The translations under genes were made by a program, and so were the position numbers. The notes beneath the pieces were generated by a model, which did not search any database, was not told where the DNA came from, and worked only from the letters and a program-made list of their open reading frames with translations. From Deltaproteobacteria bacterium UBA7527 (lineage in GTDB: Bacteria > Desulfobacterota > Syntrophorhabdia > Syntrophorhabdales > Syntrophorhabdaceae), in contig DLMV01000047.1 in NCBI GenBank assembly GCA_002478225.1, forward strand, positions 1 to 16,994: a stretch of DNA of 16,994 nt, read 5' to 3'. The first letter of the stretch is position 1; each line of letters opens with the position of its first letter. Shown piece after piece: positions 1-6,817 of the stretch.

Positions 1-350
1 AACTGTGAGACGTTGATCGAGGGGGAGAGCACACCGGCAATACCGTTACCGGTTCCTCCTGACCCTGACCCTGCCCCTGCCCCCGTTACGGTCTGTGCAG
101 ATGAGAGCCCTGCTTCCTTTTCTCCCTCTGAGGGAGTCCCTTTCTGCGGGGTGTCTTCCTCTTTGGCTGTTTGGGCAGTCTCAGGAGATGCCTTTCCCTC
201 TGCCTGCTCCTCCGCATATGCGGTGGGAAGAACAAGATCAATCAGACAGGAGATACAGAGCTCTATATGCGGTGTGGAGAAGAGCGAGAACAGAATAACG
301 AGAAACCAGGTAAAACGACGGAACCAATGTGATCCGGACAGAAGATGCAT
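1..350 (-). CDS. N-terminus of a secreted protein with a low-complexity linker (partial, runs off the left edge)
   Basis: An open frame on the minus strand starts at ATG 350-348 and has no stop before the window edge, giving about 116 residues. It opens with a basic and hydrophobic leader and a convincing signal peptidase I site at about residue 46 (LPTAYA before EEQ). A linker rich in Glu, Thr, Ser and Gly follows, then a GAGAGSGSGG tract, and the visible part ends with SPSINVSQ. The start is supported by a purine-rich GAGGGG run just upstream and by a predicted promoter at 404-431. The final SPSINVSQ resembles what precedes the first domain of SpvB/RHS-type secreted proteins, but this is only a guess because the body of the protein is missing. 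A plus-strand ORF over the same bases looks like a shadow, since it has no export or domain signature. Confidence 0.7.
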   Translation of the reverse strand, partial: MHLLSGSHWFRRFTWFLVILFSLFSTPHIELCISCLIDLVLPTAYAEEQAEGKASPETAQTAKEEDTPQKGTPSEGEKEAGLSSAQTVTGAGAGSGSGGTGNGIAGVLSPSINVSQ

Positions 351-403
351 AGATGACCCCCCCCTCGGTGATGTGACGGAATGAATGCAGCCTGAGTGTC
401 CTT

Positions 404-431
404 ATTATCAGTACCGGGGAGATCGTGTCAA
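404..431 (-). promoter_or_regulatory. Predicted sigma-70-type promoter for the secreted-protein gene
   Basis: Read on the minus strand, a perfect TTGACA (431-426) is followed after 16 nt by GATAAT (409-404), which is 5 of 6 to the -10 consensus. A transcript would start near 397 and have a leader of roughly 45 nt before the ATG at 350. This is a sequence match only. Confidence 0.55.
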
Positions 432-553
432 AGCAAATTACACCTATCAGCCGGAACCGGGGACGGATCGGCCAAGTCAGGGTTTTCTATTGGGTCTTCC
501 TCGATTGTTCTGATGATGGTATCCGGGGTCCAATGATCCTCGTTGACATATGC

Positions 554-594
554 TATTTTACCTATTTCGCGCTATGCACAAAATGGGTAAAATA
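554..594. repeat. 41-nt quasi-palindrome in the 351-648 gap
   Basis: Arms 554-567 (tattttacctattt) and 581-594 (aaatgggtaaaata) are reverse complements with one mismatch. The 13-nt centre folds further (gc-tat-gc, partial pairing 569-572 with 576-579), so almost the whole segment can form one cruciform or hairpin with a 3-nt loop. It lies 55 nt past the DUF192 stop, but no T-run follows on either strand, so a classical intrinsic terminator is unlikely. A dyad operator or a factor-dependent end site is possible. Apart from this and the promoter at 404-431, I see no gene or RNA in 351-648. Confidence 0.55.
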
Positions 595-648
595 TCGGAG
601 CAACCCCTGAAGGCTTTCATTCGCATTGAGGCTTTGCTGCAAGCTGCA

Positions 649-1107
649 TCATCTGGGGATGTTGATAAGCCGTGCCGCCATTCCGGGTTTAATCCCGCAT
701 TGTTTTGCCCTGCCGGCCTTTACTTCAAGGACATATCTGGCGGGATAAAGCGAACTGATCGTTGTTTCGTCCCCGGGCCGGGCATTGTGATGCACGCTGA
801 CAATCTTACGCTTTGCATCGATAAAGATTAGATCCAAAGAAATAAAGGTGTTCTTCATCCAGAAGTACCGGATATCATCATCGTTGTAGAGAAAAAGCAT
901 CCCGCTATTATCCGGAAGCTTTTTCCTGAACATCAATCCCCTTTCCTGTTCCACCGGGGTAACAGCAAGCTCGACGTTAAAAACGCATGTCTTTTGTCCG
1001 CCTGTACGGTAAAAGGTTACCCGCCTCTCACCGCCATGCGCCGCACAGAAATACCCCGACAGGACAATGTGGACGATAAGAACGGCTGCCCCTATCCTAT
1101 AACCCAT
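649..1107 (-). CDS. DUF192 family exported protein
   Basis: A 152-residue protein with an N-terminal hydrophobic export segment (about residues 5-22), followed by the DUF192 (COG1430) fold. Recognisable family blocks are ELAVTPVEQERGLMFRK at about 46-62, GMLFLY at 69-74, YFWMKNTFISLDLIFID at 81-97, and a C-terminal ARYVLEVKAG stretch at 123-132. The family is small and usually periplasmic; its biochemical role is not established. Cys21 lies near the end of the leader, but the context (GYFC) is a poor lipobox, so cleavage by signal peptidase I or an uncleaved anchor is more likely. It starts 17 nt after the dedA-like gene on the same strand, so the two are probably co-transcribed. The Shine-Dalgarno is weak (AGG close to the ATG), which fits translation following on from the gene upstream. 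Confidence 0.88.
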   Translation of the reverse strand: MGYRIGAAVLIVHIVLSGYFCAAHGGERRVTFYRTGGQKTCVFNVELAVTPVEQERGLMFRKKLPDNSGMLFLYNDDDIRYFWMKNTFISLDLIFIDAKRKIVSVHHNARPGDETTISSLYPARYVLEVKAGRAKQCGIKPGMAARLINIPR

Positions 1108-1124
1108 AACCTGTAACCACTTTT

Positions 1125-1769
1125 TTATCTTCTGTGCTCATTGCGCTGACGGACAAACTCTATTACGCCGGGCAGGATCGATATGACGATTATAGCAGAG
1201 ATCACAATGGTAAAATTCTGTTTCACGACGGGTATGTTCCCGAAAAAGTATCCTGCAAAAACACAGGCTCCGATCCAGGCGATCCCACCGATAACATTAT
1301 AACTGATAAAGCGCAGGTAGGTCATGCTCCCGATCCCTGCGACAAAAGGGGCGAAGGTCCTAATGATAGGGACAAACCGCGCTATAATGATCGTCTTGCC
1401 TCCGTATTTCTCGTAAAACTGGTGTGTGCGGTCCAGATATTTCTTATTTAAAAAACGGACGTTATCTTTGTGGAATACCTTGGGGCCTATATAATCTCCT
1501 ATCCAGTAATTCGCCGTATCTCCCAGGATAGCGGCAATGGAAAGGAGGATGAAGAGCCACGTTACATCCAGATCACCCTTCGCAGCAAAGGTTCCCGCAG
1601 CAAAAAGCAGAGAATCCCCCGGTAAAAGCGGTGTTATAACAAGGCCTGTTTCGCAAAAGATGATGAAAAAAAGTATCAGATAGGTCCAGATGCCATAGGC
1701 CTGGATAATTGCGCTCAGGTGTGTGTCAATGTGTATAATAAAATCAAAAACGATCTTTAACAATTCCAC
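1125..1769 (-). CDS. DedA family membrane protein (VTT/SNARE-associated domain)
   Basis: A 214-residue inner-membrane protein of the DedA family, whose members act in undecaprenyl-phosphate or phospholipid recycling and in membrane and pH homeostasis. The re-entrant motif around residues 38-56 (FCETGLVITPLLPGDSLLF) carries acidic residues E40 and D52. The second signature at 130-146 (ARFVPIIRTFAPFVAGI) carries R131 and R137. These match in type and spacing the residues reported as essential in E. coli YqjA/YghB (E39, D51, R130, R136), so an active proton-coupled member is likely. Hydrophobic segments lie at about 30-60, 70-90, 155-178 and 185-205. The start is a GTG (1769-1767) preceded by AAGGA six nt upstream. 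It heads a two-gene operon with the DUF192 gene and has its own predicted promoter at 1805-1833. Which subfamily it belongs to cannot be told by eye. Confidence 0.9.
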   Translation of the reverse strand: MELLKIVFDFIIHIDTHLSAIIQAYGIWTYLILFFIIFCETGLVITPLLPGDSLLFAAGTFAAKGDLDVTWLFILLSIAAILGDTANYWIGDYIGPKVFHKDNVRFLNKKYLDRTHQFYEKYGGKTIIIARFVPIIRTFAPFVAGIGSMTYLRFISYNVIGGIAWIGACVFAGYFFGNIPVVKQNFTIVISAIIVISILPGVIEFVRQRNEHRR

Positions 1770-1804
1770 TATCTATCCTTGCAACGGGTTCAATGTTAGG
1801 CTGT

Positions 1805-1833
1805 ATACTACAATGATACGGGAACATAGTCAA
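1805..1833 (-). promoter_or_regulatory. Predicted promoter of the dedA-DUF192 operon
   Basis: On the minus strand TTGACT (1833-1828, 5 of 6) and TAGTAT (1810-1805, 4 of 6) are separated by exactly 17 nt. This would give a start near 1798 and a leader of about 29 nt that includes the AAGGA ribosome site. Confidence 0.5.
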
Positions 1834-1844
1834 ATACTGATAGT

Positions 1845-1861
1845 TCACAGAACACCTGTGA
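1845..1861. promoter_or_regulatory. Small perfect dyad just upstream of the dedA promoter
   Basis: tcacag (1845-1850) and ctgtga (1856-1861) form a perfect 6-bp inverted repeat with a 5-nt centre. It lies about 12 nt upstream of the predicted -35 box, where an activator could bind. No regulator family is assigned, and a dyad this short could be chance. Confidence 0.25.
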
Positions 1862-1880
1862 GGCGTGAGGGGGGTGCATC

Positions 1881-1992
1881 CCGTGAAATGTGAAAGGTAA
1901 AATGTGAAATGTTGTAAACTTCTCACTTCTCACGTTTCACTTTTCACGGTATCGGTTGGCTGCTGATGGCTGATCGCTATTTGCTGAAAGCT
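1881..1992. repeat. Heptad-repeat element 1 (inverted gtgaaat / ttctcac arrays plus gatggct array)
   Basis: Four contiguous 7-nt units gtgaaat, gtgaaag, gtaaaat, gtgaaat occupy 1883-1910. After a 9-nt spacer, four units ttctcac, ttctcac, gtttcac, ttttcac occupy 1920-1947. The second set is the reverse complement type of the first, so 1881-1910 and 1920-1949 make a 30-nt-arm hairpin with 7 mismatches. A third run, units ending in gct (ggctgct, gatggct, gatcgct, atttgct, gaaagct), covers 1958-1992 and extends past the stop codon into the last codons of the lipoprotein-like gene. The segment 1911-1953 is closely related to 6887-6930. Confidence 0.8.
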
Positions 1993-2288
1993 TGCTGCTG
2001 TGTTTCCGTATAGACCCACCCCCTCATGTTCATGCATTCCATGAAAGAGTCCTGGAACATAATAAAGATGATAAATGTCTCTGCCACACCCCCGTGGGGT
2101 GTTCCGGCGGGGATCTTTAATGCCTGCCGCTGCTCATTCGTCACGTCGCGCGCATATGCCTTGCACTCTTTTGCGTCTTCACCGAGCCGCTTCCTGTCAT
2201 ATCCGGCTGGATGCTTCCATGTATCACCCGATGTGCAGCCAAAGGAAAAGGCGATTAAAAGAAATATGATCAAAACGGTGCGCCACAT
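1977..2288 (-). CDS. Small putative lipoprotein, function unknown
   Basis: A 103-residue protein that I do not recognise as a named family. It has a positively charged start (MWR), a hydrophobic stretch (about residues 4-16) and a Gly-Cys at 17-18, typical of a lipoprotein leader, although the -3 residue of the lipobox is Ser rather than Leu. The mature part has two Cys (C42 and C84). It includes KECKAYARDV and ends with ECMNMRGWVYTE, a pattern common in small outer-membrane lipoproteins of anaerobic proteobacteria, and a short hydrophobic piece lies near 72-78 (FIIFIMF). It starts at ATG 2288-2286 with GGGTG five nt upstream and a perfect TATAAT just above. Its last codons (QQQAFSK then TAG) overlap the gct-type heptad repeat, so the C-terminal tail may be repeat-derived. 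Confidence 0.7.
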   Translation of the reverse strand: MWRTVLIIFLLIAFSFGCTSGDTWKHPAGYDRKRLGEDAKECKAYARDVTNEQRQALKIPAGTPHGGVAETFIIFIMFQDSFMECMNMRGWVYTETQQQAFSK

Positions 2289-2387
2289 TTTACACCCATA
2301 TATTTATTATAACCGGTTTTTTCTGATCTATAATGAAAATCCTGATTGGAAAGATTGTTCATAAACTGGTATGATGTTGTTCGCACT
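2289..2387. promoter_or_regulatory. Divergent promoter region between the lipoprotein-like gene and thiL
   Basis: This AT-rich 99-nt spacer has a perfect TATAAT on each strand: minus strand at 2311-2306, 17 nt from the lipoprotein ATG, and plus strand at 2329-2334, 53 nt before the thiL ATG. Neither has a good TTGACA at 16-18 nt. A second plus-strand option is TTGGAA (2346-2351), 18 nt, TATGAT (2370-2375), which would leave a very short thiL leader. I see no thiamine-pyrophosphate riboswitch, and the spacer is too short for one. Confidence 0.4.
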
Positions 2388-3353
2388 ATGGAACTATCAG
2401 AAAATGAATTGATAAGGAAGCTGCGAAGGTTCGGCAGAAAATCCGGCGCTGTTATCCGCGGCATCGGTGACGACGGGGCTGTTGTGAATGTTCAACAGGG
2501 GCAGTACGTGCTGGTTCAGGATGCCCTCGTAGAACATATACATTTTGAATTTGCATTTGCAGGCCCTTACGATGTGGGGAAAAAGGCCGTATATGTCAAT
2601 GTATCCGACATCCTTGCCATGGGTGCAGAACCGCTTTATTTTCTTGTTACCATAGGTGTACCGGAAAGATTTTCATACAGAGATGTTCAGATCCTCTACA
2701 AAGGCATGGACAGGGCTGCCCGTGAATTTCATCTGCTCCTCCTCGGGGGCGACACTGTGGCAACCAAAGGTGATTTTTTCATTGATGTCTCCATGGTGGG
2801 CAAGGTGCTTGCCCGGAAGTACTTTGGCAGGAACAAAGCCAAGAGCGGAGACCTCATCGGGGTAACAGGATATCTCGGTGAGAGCGCTTACGGTTTGCGT
2901 CTTTTGCAAAAAGGACCATTGGCACAACCAGTTAACCGGTACATTAAGAGGTATCAAAGCCCGAGGCCTCCTTTTGACGTATGGAAGGAATTGGTAAAAA
3001 ATGATATAACTGACGCTATGATGGATATCAGCGACGGCCTGATCATCGACCTCGAAAGAATGATGGCCGAAAGCAAGACAGGCGCGCGTCTTTACCTTGA
3101 AGATATCCCTATCCCGCCGGCGCTGAAAAAACAGGGGCTCCAGGCGCTCGCTCTTTCCGGTGGAGAAGATTACCAGTTTCTTTTCGCATTTCCCCGGAAT
3201 AAAGTTCCTGCAGTAGACAAGATACGCAAAAAAGGTTTTATGATCTCCATCATCGGGGAGGTCGTCCGGCAACGGGGGGTAAGACTCTTCGATGGCGAGA
3301 GAGAAATAAAGCTCAGGACAAAAGGCTACGAACATTTCGGAACTGCGCAATGA
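2388..3353 (+). CDS. thiL: Thiamine-monophosphate kinase
   Basis: Catalyses ATP-dependent phosphorylation of thiamine monophosphate to the active cofactor thiamine diphosphate in the cytoplasm. The 321-residue product has the expected length and the AIR-synthase/ThiL motifs in order: GIGDDGAVV at 25-33 (metal/ATP binding), DALVEHIHFEF at 45-55, GKKAVYVNVSDILAMGAEP at 64-82, GGDT at 120-123, VTGYLGESAYGL at 159-170, RYQSPRPP at 188-195, DAMMDISDGL at 209-218 and ALSGGEDYQFLF at 255-266. An in-frame TTG lies at 2346, but the ATG at 2388 matches where the family begins (ELSENELIRKL), so I chose it. The Shine-Dalgarno is poor either way. Its stop overlaps the next ATG by four bases (ATGA), so it leads a coupled operon. 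No other thiamine gene is present here. Confidence 0.95.
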   Translation: MELSENELIRKLRRFGRKSGAVIRGIGDDGAVVNVQQGQYVLVQDALVEHIHFEFAFAGPYDVGKKAVYVNVSDILAMGAEPLYFLVTIGVPERFSYRDVQILYKGMDRAAREFHLLLLGGDTVATKGDFFIDVSMVGKVLARKYFGRNKAKSGDLIGVTGYLGESAYGLRLLQKGPLAQPVNRYIKRYQSPRPPFDVWKELVKNDITDAMMDISDGLIIDLERMMAESKTGARLYLEDIPIPPALKKQGLQALALSGGEDYQFLFAFPRNKVPAVDKIRKKGFMISIIGEVVRQRGVRLFDGEREIKLRTKGYEHFGTAQ

Positions 3354-4312
3354 ACAAAGAAACCTTTGTGAAAGACATTACTCTGGGCCGGGAGAGGATC
3401 AATGATTACTTCATCGTCACTAAAAAAGGTATTTACTCCACTAAGAACAACAAGAGATTTATCGGGCTGAGCTTGCGGGACAGAACAGGCTCGATCGAAG
3501 GGAAGATCTGGGAAGAGAAGGTCGATCGCTTAAGAACCCGCTTCGAGGAGAATGACCTCGTTTACGTAGAGTCGAGAGTGGAATCTTATCAAGGTAAACT
3601 GCAATTGATAGTAGAGAACATAGAGAAAGAGGAGAGCTTGCTGCCGGAACATATCCGGGAGTTTTTTCCTGCCGGTGAGCGTTCTGATGCTGAGCTGCAC
3701 AAAAAGTATGAGGATCTTATAAAAGAGATCCGTGCTCCCTATCTACGATCCCTCTTTGATGGGCTCAACAGAAAGGAAGACCTGTTAAAAAGATTCTTTC
3801 TCTTTCCTGCATCGATCGGCGTCCATCATATGTACATCGGGGGACTCATTGAACACTCTCTGTCGGTGGCAGAGATGGGGAAGAAGGTCGTCGATCGTGT
3901 TGGCGGGGATGTCGACCTGATCATAGCGGGGTCTCTTCTTCACGATATCGGCAAGATCGAGGAGATAACGATCAAGGGTGGCTTTAAATATTCAGACAGA
4001 GGAAGGCTCCTCGGGCATATTGCTCTCGGCGTAATGATACTCGAGGAAATGGTCAAAGAAATTCCTGCTTTCCCCGATGCTGTCGCCGATATGCTCTCCC
4101 ATATCATTATAAGCCATCACGGGGTTGAGGAATGGGGCTCTCCCAGAAAACCTATGTGCATTGAGGCCATTGCGGTGCATTATCTGGATAACCTCGATGC
4201 AAAGGTCATGGGCGTAAAAGAACATATGAAAGAAAACATGGAAGATGAAAAATGGACAGAATACCACCGGCTTTACGAATCGAAGTTTTATAAGATACCG
4301 GGCAATGGATGA
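3350..4312 (+). CDS. OB-fold plus HD-domain protein, YhaM-like 3'-5' exoribonuclease
   Basis: A 320-residue protein in the YhaM/CBF1 architecture. An N-terminal OB nucleic-acid-binding domain (about residues 12-92, with LSLRDRTGSIEGKIWE at 40-55 and VESYQGKLQLIVENI at 77-91) is joined to an HD phosphohydrolase domain (about 150-300). Metal-binding candidates are H169 (GLIEHSL), the HD pair H198-D199 (SLLHDIGKIEE), H256-H257 (ISHHG) and D280 (HYLDNLDAK). Bacillus YhaM is a metal-dependent 3'-5' exonuclease on RNA and single-stranded DNA, and that activity is inferred here. It overlaps thiL by four bases and rsmE by four, so translation is probably coupled through all three. The symbol is left blank because orthology to yhaM is not proven. 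Confidence 0.88.
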   Translation: MNKETFVKDITLGRERINDYFIVTKKGIYSTKNNKRFIGLSLRDRTGSIEGKIWEEKVDRLRTRFEENDLVYVESRVESYQGKLQLIVENIEKEESLLPEHIREFFPAGERSDAELHKKYEDLIKEIRAPYLRSLFDGLNRKEDLLKRFFLFPASIGVHHMYIGGLIEHSLSVAEMGKKVVDRVGGDVDLIIAGSLLHDIGKIEEITIKGGFKYSDRGRLLGHIALGVMILEEMVKEIPAFPDAVADMLSHIIISHHGVEEWGSPRKPMCIEAIAVHYLDNLDAKVMGVKEHMKENMEDEKWTEYHRLYESKFYKIPGNG

Positions 4313-5049
4313 TGGAGATCAGAAGGGTTTTTGTCGATAAGCTGAAGATGAAGAACGGCATGGCGCTCCTTACGGGACCAGTACATAAATATATTGTCAG
4401 CGTCCTCCGAAAGGCAAGCGGCGACCGGATCGACCTTATCGACGGCAAAGGGTATCTCTATCGGTGCTTGATCAACAGCATCAAGAGCAAAGAGATCTAC
4501 CTGCAGGTCCTCGATGTCGTTCATCGCCCTGAGGACAAAAGACCAAAGGTCACGCTCTGTGTCAGCCCCATCAAGGGGCCCAGGATGGACTGGCTTATCG
4601 AAAAGGCGACAGAACTGGGAGTTGAAAGGATCCTTCCCACGATCTTTAAAAGGACGGTCGTCAAATTCGATGACAAGGAAAAAGGGAAATGTGATCGCTG
4701 GAAGAGGATCACCATTGAGGCCTCCCGTCAGTCAGGCAGATTCACTGTTCCTGAAGTGATCGAACCAACACCGCTGCGGGGCATCATGCCATGGATCGAA
4801 AACATCAAGACCCGATGGACCCTCTATGAAAAAGAAAAGCGCACTATGATGAAAGATGTCCTCTCCTCCAGGATCGAGGGGGAGATGTGCGTCGTGATAG
4901 GCCCTGAAGGCGGCATTGACGAGATGGAAGTTGCATGGCTGAAAGCAAATGGTTTTATAACCTGTACTCTGGGCGAAAATATCTTCAGGACCGAAACAAC
5001 GCCATTGATTGTACTGTCTATCATTCTCTACGAGTACAGCAAAAAATGA
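4309..5049 (+). CDS. rsmE: 16S rRNA (uracil-1498-N3)-methyltransferase
   Basis: A SPOUT-class SAM-dependent methylase that modifies U1498 in helix 44 of 16S rRNA. The 246-residue product has the N-terminal PUA-like half and the C-terminal knotted half. Motifs are IEKATELGVERILP at 97-110, ITIEASRQSGRFTVP at 134-148, VVIGPEGGI at 195-203 and LGENIFRTETTPLIVLS at 221-237. The last is normally closer to LG..ILR.ETA, so this copy has Phe and Thr substitutions in the SAM-binding knot. The change is conservative enough that activity is expected. Two in-frame ATGs are adjacent (4309 and 4312). The first overlaps the upstream stop, and either could serve. Confidence 0.94.
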   Translation: MMEIRRVFVDKLKMKNGMALLTGPVHKYIVSVLRKASGDRIDLIDGKGYLYRCLINSIKSKEIYLQVLDVVHRPEDKRPKVTLCVSPIKGPRMDWLIEKATELGVERILPTIFKRTVVKFDDKEKGKCDRWKRITIEASRQSGRFTVPEVIEPTPLRGIMPWIENIKTRWTLYEKEKRTMMKDVLSSRIEGEMCVVIGPEGGIDEMEVAWLKANGFITCTLGENIFRTETTPLIVLSIILYEYSKK

Positions 5050-5060
5050 TGGAGAGGAAA

Positions 5061-5070
5061 AGGGGAGGAG
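5061..5070 (+). promoter_or_regulatory. Ribosome binding site that sets the start of the DUF218-like gene
   Basis: aggggaggag lies directly before ATG 5073, with GGAGG (5064-5068) four nt from the start. It follows the rsmE stop (5047-5049). This supports the start at 5073 over the in-frame ATGs at 5046 and 5049, which have no comparable site. Confidence 0.6.
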
Positions 5071-5072
5071 TT

Positions 5073-5711
5073 ATGGGACAGCATGGCAGGATAGGATGCG
5101 GTTGCCTCATCTTTATACTCATAGTATGTATGGTCATTATCGGCATCTTCATGCATCCGCTTACATTAAAAATGATCGGGAAGCAGTTCAGGTATGAGGA
5201 GAAGGTTGTCCAGGCAGATATTATATTTGTGCCACGGTTCATTGAGGACAAAAACGGCGAGCTCTATACGGAGGCTTTCAGGGAATACTGGGCGGGAAAC
5301 GGCAAGATGATATTTGTGGAAGAGGAGAAGATATTCGACGTCAGTCTTGCAGAGCTTATCCAGAAGATGGCCAGAGGAAGAGGTATCAAGGAGGCTGTTG
5401 TAAAAGCCCTTGACGCAGAAAGCGGGGAAGTTCTCAGTCCGGCAAAGGTGAAGGAAAAATTTGCAGGAATGGGGTACAAAAAGATCATTATTGTCGTGCC
5501 GGAATATGCTTCACGTCGCTTCCATCTCCTCTATGGTTCGCCACAAAGAGACCCGAAGGTTGTATATATGATAAAACCCGTAACCGTAAAATACTTTAAG
5601 ATTGACAGATGGTGGAAAGAAAACACCTCAAGGTTGATAGTGGCGAAGGAGCTCTATAACATAGGGATATATTACCTTGCACGATTTAAATACGGAGAGT
5701 CAAAACAGTAG
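5073..5711 (+). CDS. Membrane-anchored DUF218/YdcF-like protein (divergent)
   Basis: A 212-residue protein with one N-terminal membrane segment (CLIFILIVCMVIIGIFM, about residues 11-27); the rest is probably outside the cytoplasm. The body follows the DUF218 (YdcF/SanA/ElyC) plan. An initial strand ADIIFVP stands where the family has a VVLGGG-like strand. It is followed by an A-x-x-Y-W-A-G-N-G-K-M-I-F repeat of that strand and then a central YKKIIIVVPEYASRRFHLLY, equivalent to the VTSxYHxxRA segment. The protein ends in a WWKENTSRLIVAKELYNIGIYYL helix typical of the family tail. The Gly-rich motif and the S-x-N-T-x-E-N motif of canonical members are absent, so it may be a diverged or inactive relative. 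DUF218 proteins are linked to envelope carbohydrate or peptidoglycan processes, but the reaction is unknown. It lies 23 nt after rsmE and 44 nt before dprA, in one transcription unit. Confidence 0.6.
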   Translation: MGQHGRIGCGCLIFILIVCMVIIGIFMHPLTLKMIGKQFRYEEKVVQADIIFVPRFIEDKNGELYTEAFREYWAGNGKMIFVEEEKIFDVSLAELIQKMARGRGIKEAVVKALDAESGEVLSPAKVKEKFAGMGYKKIIIVVPEYASRRFHLLYGSPQRDPKVVYMIKPVTVKYFKIDRWWKENTSRLIVAKELYNIGIYYLARFKYGESKQ

Positions 5712-5755
5712 AGATAAGCCTTATATTTCCACATTCCACATATTCCAGTGCATAT

Positions 5756-6817
5756 ATGGATGAACGAATTGCCTGCATAGCTCTTTCAAGGACCAAGGGC
5801 CTCAATAACATTCAAAGGCGCGAGATTGCCGATAGATATGGGGAAATAGGCCCTCTCTTTGAAGGAAAAACAAAATACCTCAACAACAGCATGGCAGCTC
5901 CCATATCGTTGTTTAAGAATTGGAAAGGAATAATGAACGATCTCAAAGCGCTTGAAGAAATGGGGGCAAGCGTGATCACCATTAAAGACAAAGAGTATCC
6001 GCAGCTTCTAAGGAACGTTCCTGATGCTCCAATGGTCCTTTACAAGAAAGGCTTCCTCCCCCCTGGAACAAATACTCTGGCGATAGTTGGCTCAAGGAGG
6101 GCAAGTTTTGAAGGGGCGAGCCTTGCCGAAAAGATAGCGGAGACCCTCTCTGCCGCCGGTGTTACCATCGTAAGCGGTCTTGCGCGCGGCATTGATTCTG
6201 CAGCCCACAAAGGGGCCTTAAGGGGCGAAGGGAAAACGATCGGCGTCCTCGGCTGCGGCATTGACATATGTTACCCCCCGGAGAACAGAGAGCTCTTCGA
6301 GAGAATGGGTGATGAAGGCGCGATCCTGACCGAATACATACCCGGCGAGCGGCCTTTCAGGTCCCATTTTCCGGAACGGAACAGAATAATAGCGGGTCTC
6401 GCAAAAGGCGTGCTTGTTATAGAGGCATCAGAAAGGAGCGGCTCTTTGATCACGGCACGGCTTGGCCTTGAATATAGCAGAGAAGTAATGGCGATCCCCG
6501 GCAGCGTCTTCAATGAGGAATACCGCGGAGCGAATAAGCTCATCAAAGAGGGGGCAAAGCTCGTTGACGGCATAGGGGATATTATAACGACCTGCTTCCC
6601 CGGGATCTCTTTCGCCAAAAAAGAAAATGTTGAACTTGACGGCAATGAGAAGTATATATATGCTCTTGTTGGTTTCCAAAAGACCCACATAGACGAGGTT
6701 ATCGAAAGAAGCAAAATGGAAGCAAAGCAGGTTATGGCAGTGCTGACAAGGCTTGAAATGAAGGAAACCGTCAGGCAGTTGCCCGGAGGATTCTATATAA
6801 AAACAGCTCATAGCTGA
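5756..6817 (+). CDS. dprA: DNA processing protein DprA/Smf
   Basis: Loads RecA onto incoming single-stranded DNA in natural transformation; it is also widespread in bacteria not known to be competent. The 353-residue product has an N-terminal helical region, a central Rossmann domain and a C-terminal winged helix. Central signatures are LAIVGSRRAS at 108-117, IVSGLARGIDSAAHKGAL at 138-155, GVLGCGIDICYPPEN at 163-177, SHFPERNRIIAGL at 203-215 and VIEASERSGSLITARLGLE at 221-239. The C-terminal DML1-like domain (about 295-350) has HIDEVIERS and MAVLTRLEMK. It starts at ATG 5756 with no strong Shine-Dalgarno. The final codons (TAHS then TGA) fall inside the RGCTSAT heptad repeat that begins at 6805, so the very end of the protein is repeat-encoded. 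It lies immediately upstream of topA, as in many bacteria. Confidence 0.95.
   Translation: MDERIACIALSRTKGLNNIQRREIADRYGEIGPLFEGKTKYLNNSMAAPISLFKNWKGIMNDLKALEEMGASVITIKDKEYPQLLRNVPDAPMVLYKKGFLPPGTNTLAIVGSRRASFEGASLAEKIAETLSAAGVTIVSGLARGIDSAAHKGALRGEGKTIGVLGCGIDICYPPENRELFERMGDEGAILTEYIPGERPFRSHFPERNRIIAGLAKGVLVIEASERSGSLITARLGLEYSREVMAIPGSVFNEEYRGANKLIKEGAKLVDGIGDIITTCFPGISFAKKENVELDGNEKYIYALVGFQKTHIDEVIERSKMEAKQVMAVLTRLEMKETVRQLPGGFYIKTAHS

Noticed and set aside
13..384. Plus-strand open frame of 123 codons at the left edge
   Set aside because: The minus strand over the same bases gives a well-formed signal peptide, a ribosome site and a promoter, whereas the plus frame has no domain or export signature.
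455..473. ggaaccggggacggatcgg, resembling the ggggacgg core of REP elements linked to RAYT transposases
   Set aside because: Only a single short copy is present, with no inverted partner and no transposase gene, so it cannot be distinguished from chance.
1744..1926. Minus-strand open frame upstream of dedA
   Set aside because: It covers the dedA promoter region and heptad repeats, has no family resemblance, and would overlap the dedA start.
1881..1992. CRISPR array suggested by regularly spaced short repeats
   Set aside because: Units are 7 nt, contiguous and degenerate, with no spacers of typical length and no cas genes nearby.
2289..2387. Thiamine-pyrophosphate riboswitch in front of thiL
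   Set aside because: The spacer is too short and lacks the conserved CUGAGA-type core.
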